64,000 nt of DNA from contig NZ_NSDM01000001.1 in the NCBI RefSeq assembly GCF_030852425.1, positions 310,001 to 374,000 of the forward strand, in the 5' to 3' direction. A program made the translations under genes and the position numbers. The notes beneath the pieces are model-generated. The model made no database searches, was not told where the DNA came from, and saw only the letters and a list, made by a program, of their open reading frames with translations. Source of the DNA: Saccharothrix longispora. Its GTDB lineage: Bacteria; Actinomycetota; Actinomycetes; Mycobacteriales; Pseudonocardiaceae. Below, piece after piece: positions 52,977 to 61,133 of this stretch (position 1 is the stretch's first letter; each line of letters begins with the position of its first letter).

Positions 52977-53606
52977 ATGCTCGCCGCACTCACCTCTGTT
53001 CCCGTCACCGTCTCCCCGCTCCGCCGCGTCCCCCAGCTCCTCGCGGGTCTGGTGCTCTACGGCGCGAGCATGGCGTTGCAGATCCGCGCGACCCTCGGCC
53101 TCAACCCGTGGGACGTGCTGCACGAGGGGCTGACCGGGCGCACCGGCCTGAGCTTCGGCACGGTCACCGCGCTGGTCGGCGTGCTGGTGCTGCTCTGCTG
53201 GATCCCGCTGCGCCAGAGGCCGGGTGTCGGCACGGTGGGCAACGTCGTCGTGATCGGCGTCGCGGTGGACGCGTGCCTGGCGGTCCTGCCCGCACCGCAC
53301 GGGCTCGTGCCGCGGATCTCGTTCCTGGTGGCGGGGGTGGTGCTGAACGGCCTGGCCGCCGCCGTCTACATCGGGGCGCGGCTCGGTCCCGGCCCGCGCG
53401 ACGGCCTCACGACCGGGTTCTGCGCGCGGACCGGGACGTCGCTGCGCCTGGTGCGCACGGTGGTGGAGCTGGGCGTGCTGGCGGTCGGGTGGCTGCTCGG
53501 CGGCACCATCGGTGTCGGCACCGTCCTCTACGCGGCGGCCATCGGACCGCTCACCCAGGCGTTCCTCCCCCCGGTCACCTGGGTGAGCGCGCGATCAGCT
53601 TCCTGA
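52977..53606 (+). CDS. YczE/YitT-type membrane protein
   Basis: This 209-residue integral membrane protein has about five hydrophobic segments. It contains GASMALQIRATLGLNPWDVL and ARLGPGPRDGLTTGF, the repeated GLNPWD/GPGPRDG pattern of the YczE family. The ATG at 52977 is preferred because AAGTAT ends six bases upstream; ATG 52956 would add seven residues. The partner MocR regulator is divergent. Transport of a PLP-related or amino compound is plausible for this pairing but not shown. Confidence 0.8.
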   Translation: MLAALTSVPVTVSPLRRVPQLLAGLVLYGASMALQIRATLGLNPWDVLHEGLTGRTGLSFGTVTALVGVLVLLCWIPLRQRPGVGTVGNVVVIGVAVDACLAVLPAPHGLVPRISFLVAGVVLNGLAAAVYIGARLGPGPRDGLTTGFCARTGTSLRLVRTVVELGVLAVGWLLGGTIGVGTVLYAAAIGPLTQAFLPPVTWVSARSAS

Positions 53607-54108
53607 CCTCGGCGTACTCCACGCCGCGCGCGCCCAGCACCTCGGCGACGAGGCCGTGGCCGGCGAGCAGCGCGAGGACGAGGTGCTCCTCGCCGAGGAA
53701 GTCGTGGCCGAGGTCGCGCGCTTCGAGCAGGCTGCGTTCGAGGGTCTTCTTGGCGGCGGCCGTGAAGGGCAGGTGGTTGCCGAAGAACCGGCGTCGACGC
53801 CGGGGCGCCCCGGCCAGCGCGCCCTCGCCGTGGGTGCGCTCGACGGAGGCGACGATGGCGTCGACGTCGATGCCGAGCCCGCGCAGCGCCTCGGTGTCGG
53901 CCTCGCTGAGCCCGCCCTTGCGGCGGGCGGCGGCGAACGCCCCGACCACCTCGTCGCGGGGCAGGTCGAAGGTCGCGAGCACCGGCGCGTCGAGCACGGC
54001 GAGCGCCAGGTGCTCGGGTCCGATCTCGTGGGCGTCGAGGCGTTCCGCCTCGACGACGGCGTCGTGCACGGCCTTCCGGGCCGCCTTGGTGAACCTCTCG
54101 CCGATCAT
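53575..54108 (-). CDS. Stand-alone double Clp N-terminal domain protein
   Basis: This 177-residue protein consists of two Clp-N repeats: FTKAARKAVHDAVVEAERLD with IGPEHLALAVLD, and FTAAAKKTLERSLLEARDLG with GEEHLVLALLAG. There is no AAA+ module. Such proteins (ClpC N-domain homologues) may act as adaptors or decoys for Clp proteases. It is translationally coupled (ATGA) to the small HTH protein, and its 3' end overlaps the YczE gene by 32 bases. Confidence 0.9.
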   Translation of the reverse strand: MIGERFTKAARKAVHDAVVEAERLDAHEIGPEHLALAVLDAPVLATFDLPRDEVVGAFAAARRKGGLSEADTEALRGLGIDVDAIVASVERTHGEGALAGAPRRRRRFFGNHLPFTAAAKKTLERSLLEARDLGHDFLGEEHLVLALLAGHGLVAEVLGARGVEYAEVRKLIARSPR

Positions 54109-54317
54109 CGGACTCCCCCGTGCTTCTTGTGGACGGCCTGCCGGCTGACGCCCAGCTCGGCCGCGATCTCCTGCCACGACCAGCCGCGGGCGCGGGCGTT
54201 GCGCACCTGCACGGCCTCCAGCGTTTCCAGCAGTCGGCGCAGTGCGCTGACCGCGCGCAGCCCGACCCTGGGGTCCTGGTCGCCCGCCGCCGAGGCGAGC
54301 TGTGTTGCCTCCGTCAT
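54105..54317 (-). CDS. Small HTH regulator of the Clp-N operon
   Basis: This 70-residue protein is almost only a helix-turn-helix: RARGWSWQEIAAELGVSRQA, then VHKKHGGVR, preceded by a helix LRRLLETLEAVQVRNAR. It starts four bases from a double palindrome (54321-54364) that probably is its operator. This HTH/Clp-N pair occurs in many actinomycetes from memory. It probably controls its own operon and perhaps the divergent PP2C gene. Confidence 0.85.
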   Translation of the reverse strand: MTEATQLASAAGDQDPRVGLRAVSALRRLLETLEAVQVRNARARGWSWQEIAAELGVSRQAVHKKHGGVR

Positions 54318-54320
54318 GCC

Positions 54321-54364
54321 GTCAACTTTGGTTGACACAACGAGGGTTGTCAACCCCGGTTGAC
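54321..54364. promoter_or_regulatory. Tandem GTCAAC-N4-GTTGAC operators
   Basis: Two perfect palindromes, GTCAAC-TTTG-GTTGAC (54321-54336) and GTCAAC-CCCG-GTTGAC (54349-54364), are centred 28 bp apart, close to three helical turns. They fill the 66-bp space between the divergent HTH/Clp-N operon and the PP2C gene. The inner half-sites also form a GGTTGACA/TGTCAACC repeat. A TACGCT -10 for the PP2C gene lies at 54369-54374. Confidence 0.8.
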
Positions 54365-54383
54365 GCGGTACGCTCGGGCACCG

Positions 54384-55127
54384 ATGCCCGAGATCACCAC
54401 CGCCGAACGCGCCGGCGTCGGCCTGGACGGCCTGCCCCGCCCCACGGAGGACCGCGTCGTCGTCCTCCCGAACGCCGTCGTGCTCCTCGACGGCGCCACC
54501 TCGCCCACCCCGCGCGAACGCGACGGCGGCTGGCACTCCCGCCACCTCGCCGAGCAGTTGGCCAGGACCGGTGGCCTGCACGGCGACCTCGCCGACGACC
54601 TCGCCGCCGCCATCACCCGACTGCGTGACGAGCACGGCCTAGTCCCCGGCGACGCCCCGTCGTCCACGGTCGCCGTCGCGCGGTGGACCGACACGACCGT
54701 GGACGTGCTCGTGCTCGCCGACAGCCCGGTGGTGGTCTTCGCCGACGACGGCGCGCACGTCGTCGCCGACACCCGGCTGAGGGACCTGCGCGGCCGGGTC
54801 GACCGGATCACCGACTGGCGCAACCGCGAGGGGGGCTGGTGGGTGGCCGAGGCGGACCCGGCGGCGGCGCACCGGGCCGTGCGCCGGACCTGGCCCCGGC
54901 ACGAGGTGCGCGCCGTCCTGCTCGCGACCGACGGCGTGGCGTGCGGGGTGGACGACTACGGTCTCTTCACGGACTGGCGGGAAGTGGCGGAGATCACGTC
55001 GAAAAATGGCCCCGAAGCGGTGCTGGACGCGATTCGCGTCGCCGAATCGGGTGATCCGGACCGGACGAAGTGGCGACGTTCGAAAGTGCACGACGACCAG
55101 GCGCTGGCGTTCGTCCGATTCCGCTGA
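54384..55127 (+). CDS. PP2C-like protein phosphatase domain protein
   Basis: This 247-residue protein has PP2C landmarks: VVLLDGATSPTP (first metal-binding Asp-Gly), VLLATDGVACGVDDYG (second Asp-Gly) and a C-terminal DDQALAFVRF matching the final DD motif. It is shorter than classic PP2C (about 250-260 residues) but complete. It shares the double operator with the HTH/Clp-N operon. Its substrate, perhaps a Ser/Thr-phosphorylated protein, is unknown. Confidence 0.8.
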   Translation: MPEITTAERAGVGLDGLPRPTEDRVVVLPNAVVLLDGATSPTPRERDGGWHSRHLAEQLARTGGLHGDLADDLAAAITRLRDEHGLVPGDAPSSTVAVARWTDTTVDVLVLADSPVVVFADDGAHVVADTRLRDLRGRVDRITDWRNREGGWWVAEADPAAAHRAVRRTWPRHEVRAVLLATDGVACGVDDYGLFTDWREVAEITSKNGPEAVLDAIRVAESGDPDRTKWRRSKVHDDQALAFVRFR

Positions 55128-55158
55128 CGAGCCGGCGGTTCTCCACCCGGAAAATGGA

Positions 55159-55189
55159 AAAGCCCCGGCGGGTAATCCGCTGGGGCTTT
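55159..55189. terminator. Intrinsic terminator between PP2C gene and tRNA cluster
   Basis: AAAGCCCCGGCGG and CCGCTGGGGCTTT form a 13-bp stem with one mismatch. Reading the minus strand it is followed by TTTTCC, so it ends the tRNA operon, and it also lies after the PP2C stop at 55127. Confidence 0.9.
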
Positions 55190-55201
55190 CTCCTGGGAGC
55201 G

Positions 55202-55275
55202 TGGCCAGGGGCGGGGTCGAACCGCCGACCTACCGCTTTTCAGGCGGTCGCTCGTACCAACTGAGCTACCTGGCC
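55202..55275 (-). tRNA. tRNA-Phe (GAA)
   Basis: Acceptor arms GGCCAGG and CCTGGCC pair; the D arm starts GCTCAGTTGG, the anticodon loop is CTGAAAA (GAA) and the T loop is GGTTCGACCCC. The discriminator is A and no CCA is encoded. It is last of three tRNAs. Confidence 0.97.
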
Positions 55276-55310
55276 AGGCAGCCGCCCGGCCTTGCAGCCG
55301 AACTGCCTTG

Positions 55311-55384
55311 CGACCCAGACGGGACTCGAACCCGCGACCTTCGCCGTGACAGGGCGACGCGCTAACCAACTGCGCCACTGGGCC
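55311..55384 (-). tRNA. tRNA-Asp (GTC)
   Basis: Acceptor GGCCCAG pairs with CTGGGTC (one G-U); the D arm is GCGCAGTTGGTTAGCGC, the anticodon loop CTGTCAC (GTC) and the T loop GGTTCGAGTCC. The discriminator is G, as usual for tRNA-Asp. Confidence 0.97.
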
Positions 55385-55429
55385 TTGCTGTACTGCGTCC
55401 TGCTGCACTGCTGATCCTACTGTACTACG

Positions 55430-55502
55430 TGCCCCCAACGGGATTCGAACCCGCGCTACCGCCTTGAAAGGGCGGGGTCCTAGGCCGCTAGACGATGGGG
55501 AC
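55430..55502 (-). tRNA. tRNA-Glu (TTC)
   Basis: Acceptor GTCCCCA pairs with TGGGGGC; the D arm is TCGTCTAGCGGCCTAGGA, the anticodon loop CTTTCAA (TTC) and the T loop GGTTCGAATCC. It is first of the Glu-Asp-Phe cluster, a common actinobacterial order. Confidence 0.97.
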
Positions 55503-55950
55503 CCAGTTCCTCCGGCAGCCCTTGGGCCACCTTTTCCCAGGCCCTCCACGCTGTCCGGTGGAAGCATCGTAAGCATAGGGCACGATGCCTCGCAGCTCCA
55601 AAACGGGGGTCCGACAAACGCCTGACCTGCGATTCCTGTTCGCCCGAAGCACGCCCAGGGGCGTTTGGGCGCCCACTCGGCGGCCGATCGCCTCCCGATC
55701 CCCCCCGATCGCCCGCCGCTCGACCGCCACCCGGTGTCGCGGTGCGGCGCGGCGGCACGACCACGCCCCGTCCCGACCCACCCCGGCCGGCGCGGTCGGT
55801 CACCGGGGTGCCGTCGCCCGGACACGACCGGGGCGCCCCCTGGTCGTGCGGGCGTTGCCCGGCCGAAAAGCGCTGGGTATGTTCCGAAGCGGCCCACCCG
55901 AGACGCGCTTCCGGGGGGTGCGCGTCTCGGATGGGTCGCCACCTGCGCGT
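55503..55950. other. 448-bp region upstream of the tRNAs
   Basis: No gene is supported here. It should hold the tRNA operon promoter on the minus strand near 55560-55600 (AT-richer, with TTACGAT and TTGGAG-like stretches) and the terminator of the 81-residue protein gene. Confidence 0.4.
55898..55930 (-). terminator. Hairpin terminator after the 81-residue protein gene
   Basis: CCGAGACGCGC and GCGCGTCTCGG pair perfectly over 11 bases with an 11-base loop, 21 bases after the stop at 55951. Confidence 0.75.
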
Positions 55951-56196
55951 CTAGCGTTGAACGGGTGGCGCGCCCCCGTCCTCACCCGGCGACAGCCCGA
56001 GCATGTCGAGCAGCAACCGGCAGTCCTCGGCACTGGTGGCCCCGCGCGCGACGGACAGCCGCGCCCGGTGCACCTGCTCGTCCGAGATCCGCGATGGTTC
56101 ACCGGTCCGCTGGGCGGGCACTCCCGCACCGCCCGGCCTGGACGTGATGTCGTCCTGGTTCCACAGGAACTGACGTACTTCTAGGGACCCGCTCAT
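55951..56196 (-). CDS. Small hypothetical protein, 81 residues
   Basis: A GGGGAGG Shine-Dalgarno sequence lies five bases before the ATG, and a hairpin terminator follows the stop, so this is probably a real monocistronic gene. The C-terminal part, RLSVARGATSAEDCRLLLDM, then LGLSP, recalls a short motif seen in many actinomycete small proteins. No function, signal peptide or membrane segment is seen. Confidence 0.65.
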   Translation of the reverse strand: MSGSLEVRQFLWNQDDITSRPGGAGVPAQRTGEPSRISDEQVHRARLSVARGATSAEDCRLLLDMLGLSPGEDGGAPPVQR

Positions 56197-56360
56197 GACG
56201 CCTCCCCGACTTGAGGTTGGCGCGAGGCTAAGCGAGCCCGTCGAACCGCCGCAGCCCCCCGGAGAGTGATTCAGGTGCGACGGAGTGTCACTTTCCGTGT
56301 GGGTCGCTTGGCGCCGGGCGACGCGTGGTGTGCTTGGCGCGAACGAGGAGGGTGGAACCC

Positions 56361-56693
56361 ATGACCGAACCGGTACCGGCGCAGACGCCGGAACCAGCGG
56401 CGACGGATGCAGCAGCGAGGACGCCCCCGGCCGCCGGCACGCCGTCGTCGGATCAGCCGCGCGACGAGACGCCGAACGCCGACCCGCCCCCGGACGGCAC
56501 CGGGCAGCGCGCGGGGCAGGAGCAGTTCGGCGGCCTCTCGCTGGCGGACATCGAGGCGGACATCGACCGGCTGATGAACGACAAGATGAGCGAACTGGAC
56601 GGGATGCTCGCGGGCCTGGAGGAACTGGTCCAGCGACTGGAGGGCGAGATCGCCCACCTGGAGCCCCCGGCGGACGACACCTCTACCCCCTAG
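56361..56693 (+). CDS. Small acidic coiled-coil protein upstream of the copper operon
   Basis: This 110-residue protein has a disordered Pro/Ala/Asp-rich first half and a helical second half ([20 protein letters not shown], then [20 protein letters not shown]) with clear heptads, suggesting a dimeric coiled coil. A GGAGGG lies upstream of the ATG. Its TAG stop is inside the CsoR-type operator of the next genes. Function is unknown; no metal-binding motif is visible. Confidence 0.65.
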   Translation: MTEPVPAQTPEPAATDAAARTPPAAGTPSSDQPRDETPNADPPPDGTGQRAGQEQFGGLSLADIEADIDRLMNDKMSELDGMLAGLEELVQRLEGEIAHLEPPADDTSTP

Positions 56694-56698
56694 GGGTA
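56684..56698. promoter_or_regulatory. CsoR-type copper operator
   Basis: TACCCCCTAGGGGTA is an almost perfect palindrome matching the G-tract/TAC consensus of CsoR boxes. TATCGT (56697-56702) directly downstream could be the -10 of copZ-copA. The box covers the stop codon of the preceding gene. The csoR gene itself is not in the window. Confidence 0.75.
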
Positions 56699-56738
56699 TC
56701 GTCGACGGTGGCCGGCACCGACGAGGAGACGAGGACCC

Positions 56739-56945
56739 ATGTCCGTCACCAGCACCTACACCGTCAAGGGCATGACCTGCGGGCACTGCGCCAGCTCCGT
56801 GACCGAGGAGTTGGTCGACGTCGAGGGCGTGACCGGCGTCGACGTGGCGCTCGACTCGGGGGCGGTCACCGTGACCAGCACCCGGGAGCTGTCGCGCGAC
56901 GAGGTCGCGGCCGCGATCCGCGAGGCCGGGTACAAGCTCGTATGA
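56739..56945 (+). CDS. copZ: Copper chaperone, heavy-metal-associated domain
   Basis: This 68-residue single HMA domain has the metal-binding motif [12 protein letters not shown] and the conserved ending [10 protein letters not shown]. It passes Cu(I) to the ATPase encoded next. The stop overlaps the copA start (ATGA). Its operator lies 41 bases upstream of the start. Confidence 0.92.
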   Translation: MSVTSTYTVKGMTCGHCASSVTEELVDVEGVTGVDVALDSGAVTVTSTRELSRDEVAAAIREAGYKLV

Positions 56946-59158
56946 CCAGCACGGAGACCAGGCGGCGCGTCGAGCTCGCGATCACGGGCATGACGTGCGC
57001 ATCCTGCGCGAGCCGCGTCGAGCGCAAGCTGAACAAGCTCGACGGGGTCACCGCGTCGGTGAACTACGCGACCGAGAAGGCGGGTGTCGACTTCCCGGTC
57101 GGCATGGCGGTCGCGGACCTGGTCTCCACCGTCGAGGCAGCCGGGTACGGGGCGTCCGCGCCCACCCCGGCGCCCGAGGGGCCCGTCGAGGACGACCACG
57201 CCGCCGAGCTGCGCCTGCGGGTCGGCGTCGCGGCGTTCCTCGGCGCGCCGGTGGTCGTGCTGTCGATGGTCCCGGCCTGGCAGTTCCCGGCCTGGCAGTG
57301 GTTCTCGCTCGCGTTGGCGAGCGTGGTCGTGTGGGTGTGCGGGTGGCCGTTCCACCGGGCCGCCGCGGTCGACGCCCGGCACGGTGCGAGCACCATGGAC
57401 ACGCTGGTGTCGATGGGCGTGCTCGTGGCCTACCTGTGGTCGGTCTACGCCCTGGTGCTCGGCGAGGCGGGCGAGCTGGGGATGCGGCACGGGTTCAGCC
57501 TCGTGCCGCGGCCGTCGACGACCGGTGACGTCTACCTGGAGGTCGCGGTCGGCGTCACGGTGTTCCTGCTGCTCGGCCGGTGGCTGGAGGCCCGTGCGAA
57601 GCGCCGGGCGGGCGCGGCGCTCGCGGCTCTGCTCGCGCTGGGCGCCAAGGACGTGGCCGTGCTGGACGAGGACGGCCGGGAGACCCGCGTCGGGGTGGAC
57701 GCCCTGCGGACGGGCACGCGCTTCGCCGTGCGGCCCGGTGAGCGGATCGCGACCGACGGCGTGGTGGTCGAGGGCTCGTCGGCGGTGGACCGGTCCGCGG
57801 TCACCGGCGAGTCGGCGCCCGAGGAGGTCGGGGTCGGCGACCGGGTGGTCGGCGGCACGGTCAACGCGGGCGGCAGGCTCGTCGTGCGGGCCACGAGCGT
57901 CGGCGCGGACACGCAGCTGGCGCGGATGGGGAAGCTGGTCGAGCAGGCGCAGTCGGGCAAGGCGGACGTGCAGCGGCTCGCGGACCGCGTCTCCGGCGTC
58001 TTCGTGCCGGTGGTGCTGGGCATCGCGGCGCTGACGCTCGCGGGCTGGCTGCTGGCGGGTCGCCCGCTGGAGTTCGCGGTGACGGCGGCGGTCGCGGTGC
58101 TGGTGATCGCGTGCCCGTGCGCCCTGGGCCTGGCCACGCCGACGGCGCTGCTGGTCGGCACGGGTCGGGGCGCGCAGCTCGGCATCCTGGTGAAGGGCCC
58201 GGAGGTGCTGGAGTCGACGCGCCGGGTGGACACGGTGGTGCTGGACAAGACGGGCACGGTCACGACGGGTCGGCCGACCCTGGTGGACGTGCTGCCGGCG
58301 CAGGGCGTGACGCGCGCCGAGCTGCTGCGCGCGGCGGGCGCGGTGGAGCACCCGTCGGAGCACCCGGTGGCGGCGGCGGTGGTGCGCGGCGCGGGCGCCG
58401 AGGTGGGCGAGCTGCCCGCCGTGGAGGACTTCGCGAGCACGCCGGGCGTCGGCGTGACCGCGGTGCTGGGCGGCCGCCGGGTGACCGCGTCGCGCCCGGG
58501 CCACGCCGGGTTGCCCGAGGACCTGGCCTCCGCGGCCGCGGAGGCGGAACGGGGTGGCCGCACGGTCGTCGCCGTCACGGCCGACGGCCGGCCGCTGGGC
58601 CTGCTGACCGTGGCGGACGAGGTGAAGCCGACCAGCGCGCGGGCCGTGCGCGAGCTGCGGGCGCTGGGGCTGACGCCGATCCTGCTCACCGGCGACAACG
58701 AGGTGGTCGCCCGCGCGGTGGCCGCCGAGGTGGGCGTGGACGAGGTCGTCGCCGGGGTGCTGCCCGCCGGGAAGGTCGCCGTGGTGGAGCGGTTGCAGGC
58801 CGAGGGCCGCGTGGTGGCGGTGGTCGGCGACGGCGTCAACGACGCCCCGGCGCTGGCGAAGGCGGACCTGGGGCTGGCCGTGGGCACCGGCGCGGACGCG
58901 GCGATCGAGGCGGGGGACCTGACGCTGGTGCGCGGCGACCTGCTGGTGGCGGTCGACGCGATCCGGCTGTCCCGCCGCACGCTGCGCACGATCAAGGGCA
59001 ACCTGTTCTGGGCGTTCGCCTACAACGTGGCGGGGCTGCCGCTGGCCGCGCTGGGTCTGCTCAACCCCATGCTGGCGGGTGCGGCGATGGCGTTCTCCAG
59101 CGTCTTCGTGGTGACCAACAGCCTGCGGCTGCGCGGGTTCCGCGGGATCGCGGGCTGA
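56942..59158 (+). CDS. copA: Copper-translocating P1B-type ATPase
   Basis: This 738-residue Cu(I)-exporting ATPase has one N-terminal HMA domain ([13 protein letters not shown]), eight membrane helices, the transmembrane metal site CPCALG (Cys391, Cys393), phosphorylated Asp435 in [11 protein letters not shown], the His-Pro motif [10 protein letters not shown] and the hinge [16 protein letters not shown]. Hydrophobic helix 2 contains a duplicated PAWQ unit (15-bp tandem, 57269-57298). It is translationally coupled to the chaperone. Confidence 0.96.
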   Translation: MTSTETRRRVELAITGMTCASCASRVERKLNKLDGVTASVNYATEKAGVDFPVGMAVADLVSTVEAAGYGASAPTPAPEGPVEDDHAAELRLRVGVAAFLGAPVVVLSMVPAWQFPAWQWFSLALASVVVWVCGWPFHRAAAVDARHGASTMDTLVSMGVLVAYLWSVYALVLGEAGELGMRHGFSLVPRPSTTGDVYLEVAVGVTVFLLLGRWLEARAKRRAGAALAALLALGAKDVAVLDEDGRETRVGVDALRTGTRFAVRPGERIATDGVVVEGSSAVDRSAVTGESAPEEVGVGDRVVGGTVNAGGRLVVRATSVGADTQLARMGKLVEQAQSGKADVQRLADRVSGVFVPVVLGIAALTLAGWLLAGRPLEFAVTAAVAVLVIACPCALGLATPTALLVGTGRGAQLGILVKGPEVLESTRRVDTVVLDKTGTVTTGRPTLVDVLPAQGVTRAELLRAAGAVEHPSEHPVAAAVVRGAGAEVGELPAVEDFASTPGVGVTAVLGGRRVTASRPGHAGLPEDLASAAAEAERGGRTVVAVTADGRPLGLLTVADEVKPTSARAVRELRALGLTPILLTGDNEVVARAVAAEVGVDEVVAGVLPAGKVAVVERLQAEGRVVAVVGDGVNDAPALAKADLGLAVGTGADAAIEAGDLTLVRGDLLVAVDAIRLSRRTLRTIKGNLFWAFAYNVAGLPLAALGLLNPMLAGAAMAFSSVFVVTNSLRLRGFRGIAG

Positions 59159-59253
59159 AGATTTACCGCGAACCCACTCCCCTCGTCCGGGTGCGCGTGC
59201 AACAATCCGATTTGCTGACACACCCCCGGTCAGCACCTGTGGAGATCCCCTCC

Positions 59254-59286
59254 GGCCCCCGCGTTCCTCCCCCTGGCGCGGGGGCC
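59254..59286 (+). terminator. Hairpin terminator of the copper operon
   Basis: GGCCCCCGCG and CGCGGGGGCC pair over 10 bases with a 13-base loop, 96 bases after the copA stop. Confidence 0.75.
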
Positions 59287-59357
59287 TCTCCATGCACACA
59301 AGTGTGACCCAGGCCACAGTTTACCCGGTTCCGCAATCCAACCGTTATCGTGGCGCG

Positions 59358-59672
59358 GTGCCTCTTGGATCGCTAGGACGCTCGAAGTCCGGCCGGCATC
59401 GCCCGCCACACCGTGAACAGCAGGAAGAGCTCGTCCCCGACGAGGAGCTCCAGTCCTACCTCGCGGCGCTGGCACCGGAGACCGCGGACGCGGAGACCAC
59501 GGGCGCCGGCAACAGCTTCGGCAACGCGCAGGTCTACCAGCTCCGCCTCCAGCTGATGGCGAACGAGCAACTGAAGGAACTGGCCGCCGAGCGGCAGACC
59601 TCCCCCCAGGCGCTGGCCACCGAGTGGGTCATGCAGCGGTTGGAGTGGGAAGCCCGCCAGCGCGGCTACTGA
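59358..59672 (+). CDS. Small protein with ribbon-helix-helix-like C-terminus
   Basis: This 104-residue protein has a basic N-terminus and a C-terminal segment (VYQLRLQLMANEQLKELAAE, then RQTSPQALATEWVMQRLEWE) with the strand-helix-helix pattern of ribbon-helix-helix DNA-binding proteins. The GTG is preceded at six bases by TATCGT (59346-59351), so the mRNA is probably leaderless. No toxin partner is adjacent. The DNA-binding role is inferred from the pattern only. Confidence 0.65.
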   Translation: MPLGSLGRSKSGRHRPPHREQQEELVPDEELQSYLAALAPETADAETTGAGNSFGNAQVYQLRLQLMANEQLKELAAERQTSPQALATEWVMQRLEWEARQRGY

Positions 59673-59702
59673 CCCCGGGACCGACCCCCGGAACGACGTG
59701 GA

Positions 59703-59734
59703 CAGGCCCCCGACCGGAACCGGTCGGGGGCCTG
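59703..59734. terminator. Perfect bidirectional hairpin terminator
   Basis: CAGGCCCCCGACCGG and CCGGTCGGGGGCCTG are perfect 15-base complements separated by two bases. It sits between the convergent small-protein gene and the cold-shock gene. Confidence 0.9.
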
Positions 59735-59779
59735 CGTCGTGCTGTGTGGGGACTTCGGGGGGAGCAGCCCCGGGTGGGA

Positions 59780-59983
59780 TCAGACCTTGCGCACGTTCTG
59801 GGCCTGCGGACCCTTGGTGCCCTGCCCGATCTCGAACTCGACCCGCTGGTTCTCCTCCAGGGTGCGGAACCCCTGGCCCTGGATCTCCGAGTAGTGCACG
59901 AAGACGTCCGGCCCGCCGTTCTCCTGGGCGATGAAGCCGAAGCCCTTCTCGGAGTTGAACCACTTGACAGTGCCCAGTGCCAT
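59780..59983 (-). CDS. Cold-shock protein
   Basis: This 67-residue CspA-family single-stranded nucleic-acid chaperone has RNP1 KGFGFI, RNP2 VFVHYSEI and the standard start [20 protein letters not shown]. The ATG at 59983 has GGAGG eight bases upstream. The long structured leader before it suggests post-transcriptional control, as for other csp genes. Confidence 0.97.
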   Translation of the reverse strand: MALGTVKWFNSEKGFGFIAQENGGPDVFVHYSEIQGQGFRTLEENQRVEFEIGQGTKGPQAQNVRKV

Positions 59984-60147
59984 GTACCTGCCTCCATCGC
60001 AGGGAAGCTTGGGGCTGCACCGTGCAACCCCGGCCGTCCCGGGGGCGTTTCCCCCGCTGCCACCAGCGGGGACGGCACGCCCGCGTGTCGTTCCGCGAGC
60101 GTGAGACACGAACACAGAAACCACGGCCTGCGTTGCCGAGGGTATCG
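59984..60147 (-). promoter_or_regulatory. Structured leader and promoter of the cold-shock gene
   Basis: A TACCCT -10-like hexamer lies near 60139-60144 (minus strand), giving a leader of about 145 bases. It includes a perfect CCCCGCTG-CCAC-CAGCGGGG hairpin at 60052-60071 and other GC-rich pairings. Long leaders of this kind control csp translation with temperature. Confidence 0.5.
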
Positions 60148-60218
60148 GTTGGGTGACCTTCAGCACTACCGTTCGGCCGCCTTTGGTCAGCCCGGGATCA
60201 GCCCCGCCCCGGAGGGGC

Positions 60219-61046
60219 CTACTTCTCCGTCACCTCGGGCGGTTCGGGCAGCTCGACGTCGGCCTGGCCGATGTTGCGCTCCAGGGCGGCACGCCACTCG
60301 CCGGTGCTCACCATCTTCTCCAGCGCGGCGTTGACGTCCGCCCGGCCCTTGCCGTCCTCCTTGCGCAGGCCCACGCCGTACCGCTCGGTGGTGAACGGCT
60401 CGCCGACGAGCTTGAGCAGCTCGGGGTTCTCCGCCACGTACCCGGCGAGGATCACCTCGTCGGTGGTGACCGCGTCGACCTTGGCGGCCAGCAGCGCGGT
60501 GACGCAGTCGGAGTACTGGCCGTACTCCACCAGCTCCACGTCGTTCGCGAACTGGTCCTTGACCTTCTGCGCCGACGTCGAGCCGGTCACCGAGCACAGG
60601 CGCTTCCCGTCGAGGTGCGCCGGGTCGGTGATCTCGGTGTCGCCGAACCGCACCAGCAGGCCCTGCCCGGTCTGGAAGTACGGGCCCGCGAAGGCGACCT
60701 GCTCCTTGCGCTTGTCGGTGATCGAGTAGGTGGCGACGACGAAGTCGACGGCCCCCTCGGTGATCAGCTTCTCGCGGTCGGCGGAGCGGGCCTCCTTCCA
60801 GGTGATGTCCTTCTCCTCGACGCCGAGCTGCGCCGCCACGTACTTGGCGACGTCGACGTCGAAGCCGACGAACTTGCCGTCGAGCCTGCGCTGGGCCAGG
60901 CCGGGCTGGTCGAAGCGGATGCCGATGGTGAGGTTGCCGTCGTCCGCCCTGCCCTCCAGCGTGCCGTCGTCGGCGCCGCCGCACGCGGCGCTGGAGAACA
61001 GGGCTGCCACCACGGCGGTCACGGGCAGCAGTCGTCGCAACAGCAT
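60219..61046 (-). CDS. Glutamate/polar amino-acid-type substrate-binding lipoprotein
   Basis: This 275-residue family 3 extracellular solute-binding protein has a signal peptide with lipobox SAAC (Cys22), then [33 protein letters not shown] and [20 protein letters not shown], typical of GluB/GlnH. The permease and ATPase genes are not adjacent on either side, so it is an orphan binding protein or works with a distant transporter. GAGAGG lies ten bases before the ATG. Confidence 0.9.
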   Translation of the reverse strand: MLLRRLLPVTAVVAALFSSAACGGADDGTLEGRADDGNLTIGIRFDQPGLAQRRLDGKFVGFDVDVAKYVAAQLGVEEKDITWKEARSADREKLITEGAVDFVVATYSITDKRKEQVAFAGPYFQTGQGLLVRFGDTEITDPAHLDGKRLCSVTGSTSAQKVKDQFANDVELVEYGQYSDCVTALLAAKVDAVTTDEVILAGYVAENPELLKLVGEPFTTERYGVGLRKEDGKGRADVNAALEKMVSTGEWRAALERNIGQADVELPEPPEVTEK

Positions 61047-61133
61047 GGGTTGCGTACCTCTCGGGTGCTCGGGGAACGCGGCGCGGATCGACGCGCCGGA
61101 CGTTCCCCATGCTAAGCAAGCGCAGGGGGATCT

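Noticed and set aside
59159..59253. A riboswitch-like stretch after copA.
   Set aside because: No conserved riboswitch core could be recognised and no gene for a typical ligand pathway follows; only a terminator hairpin is supported.
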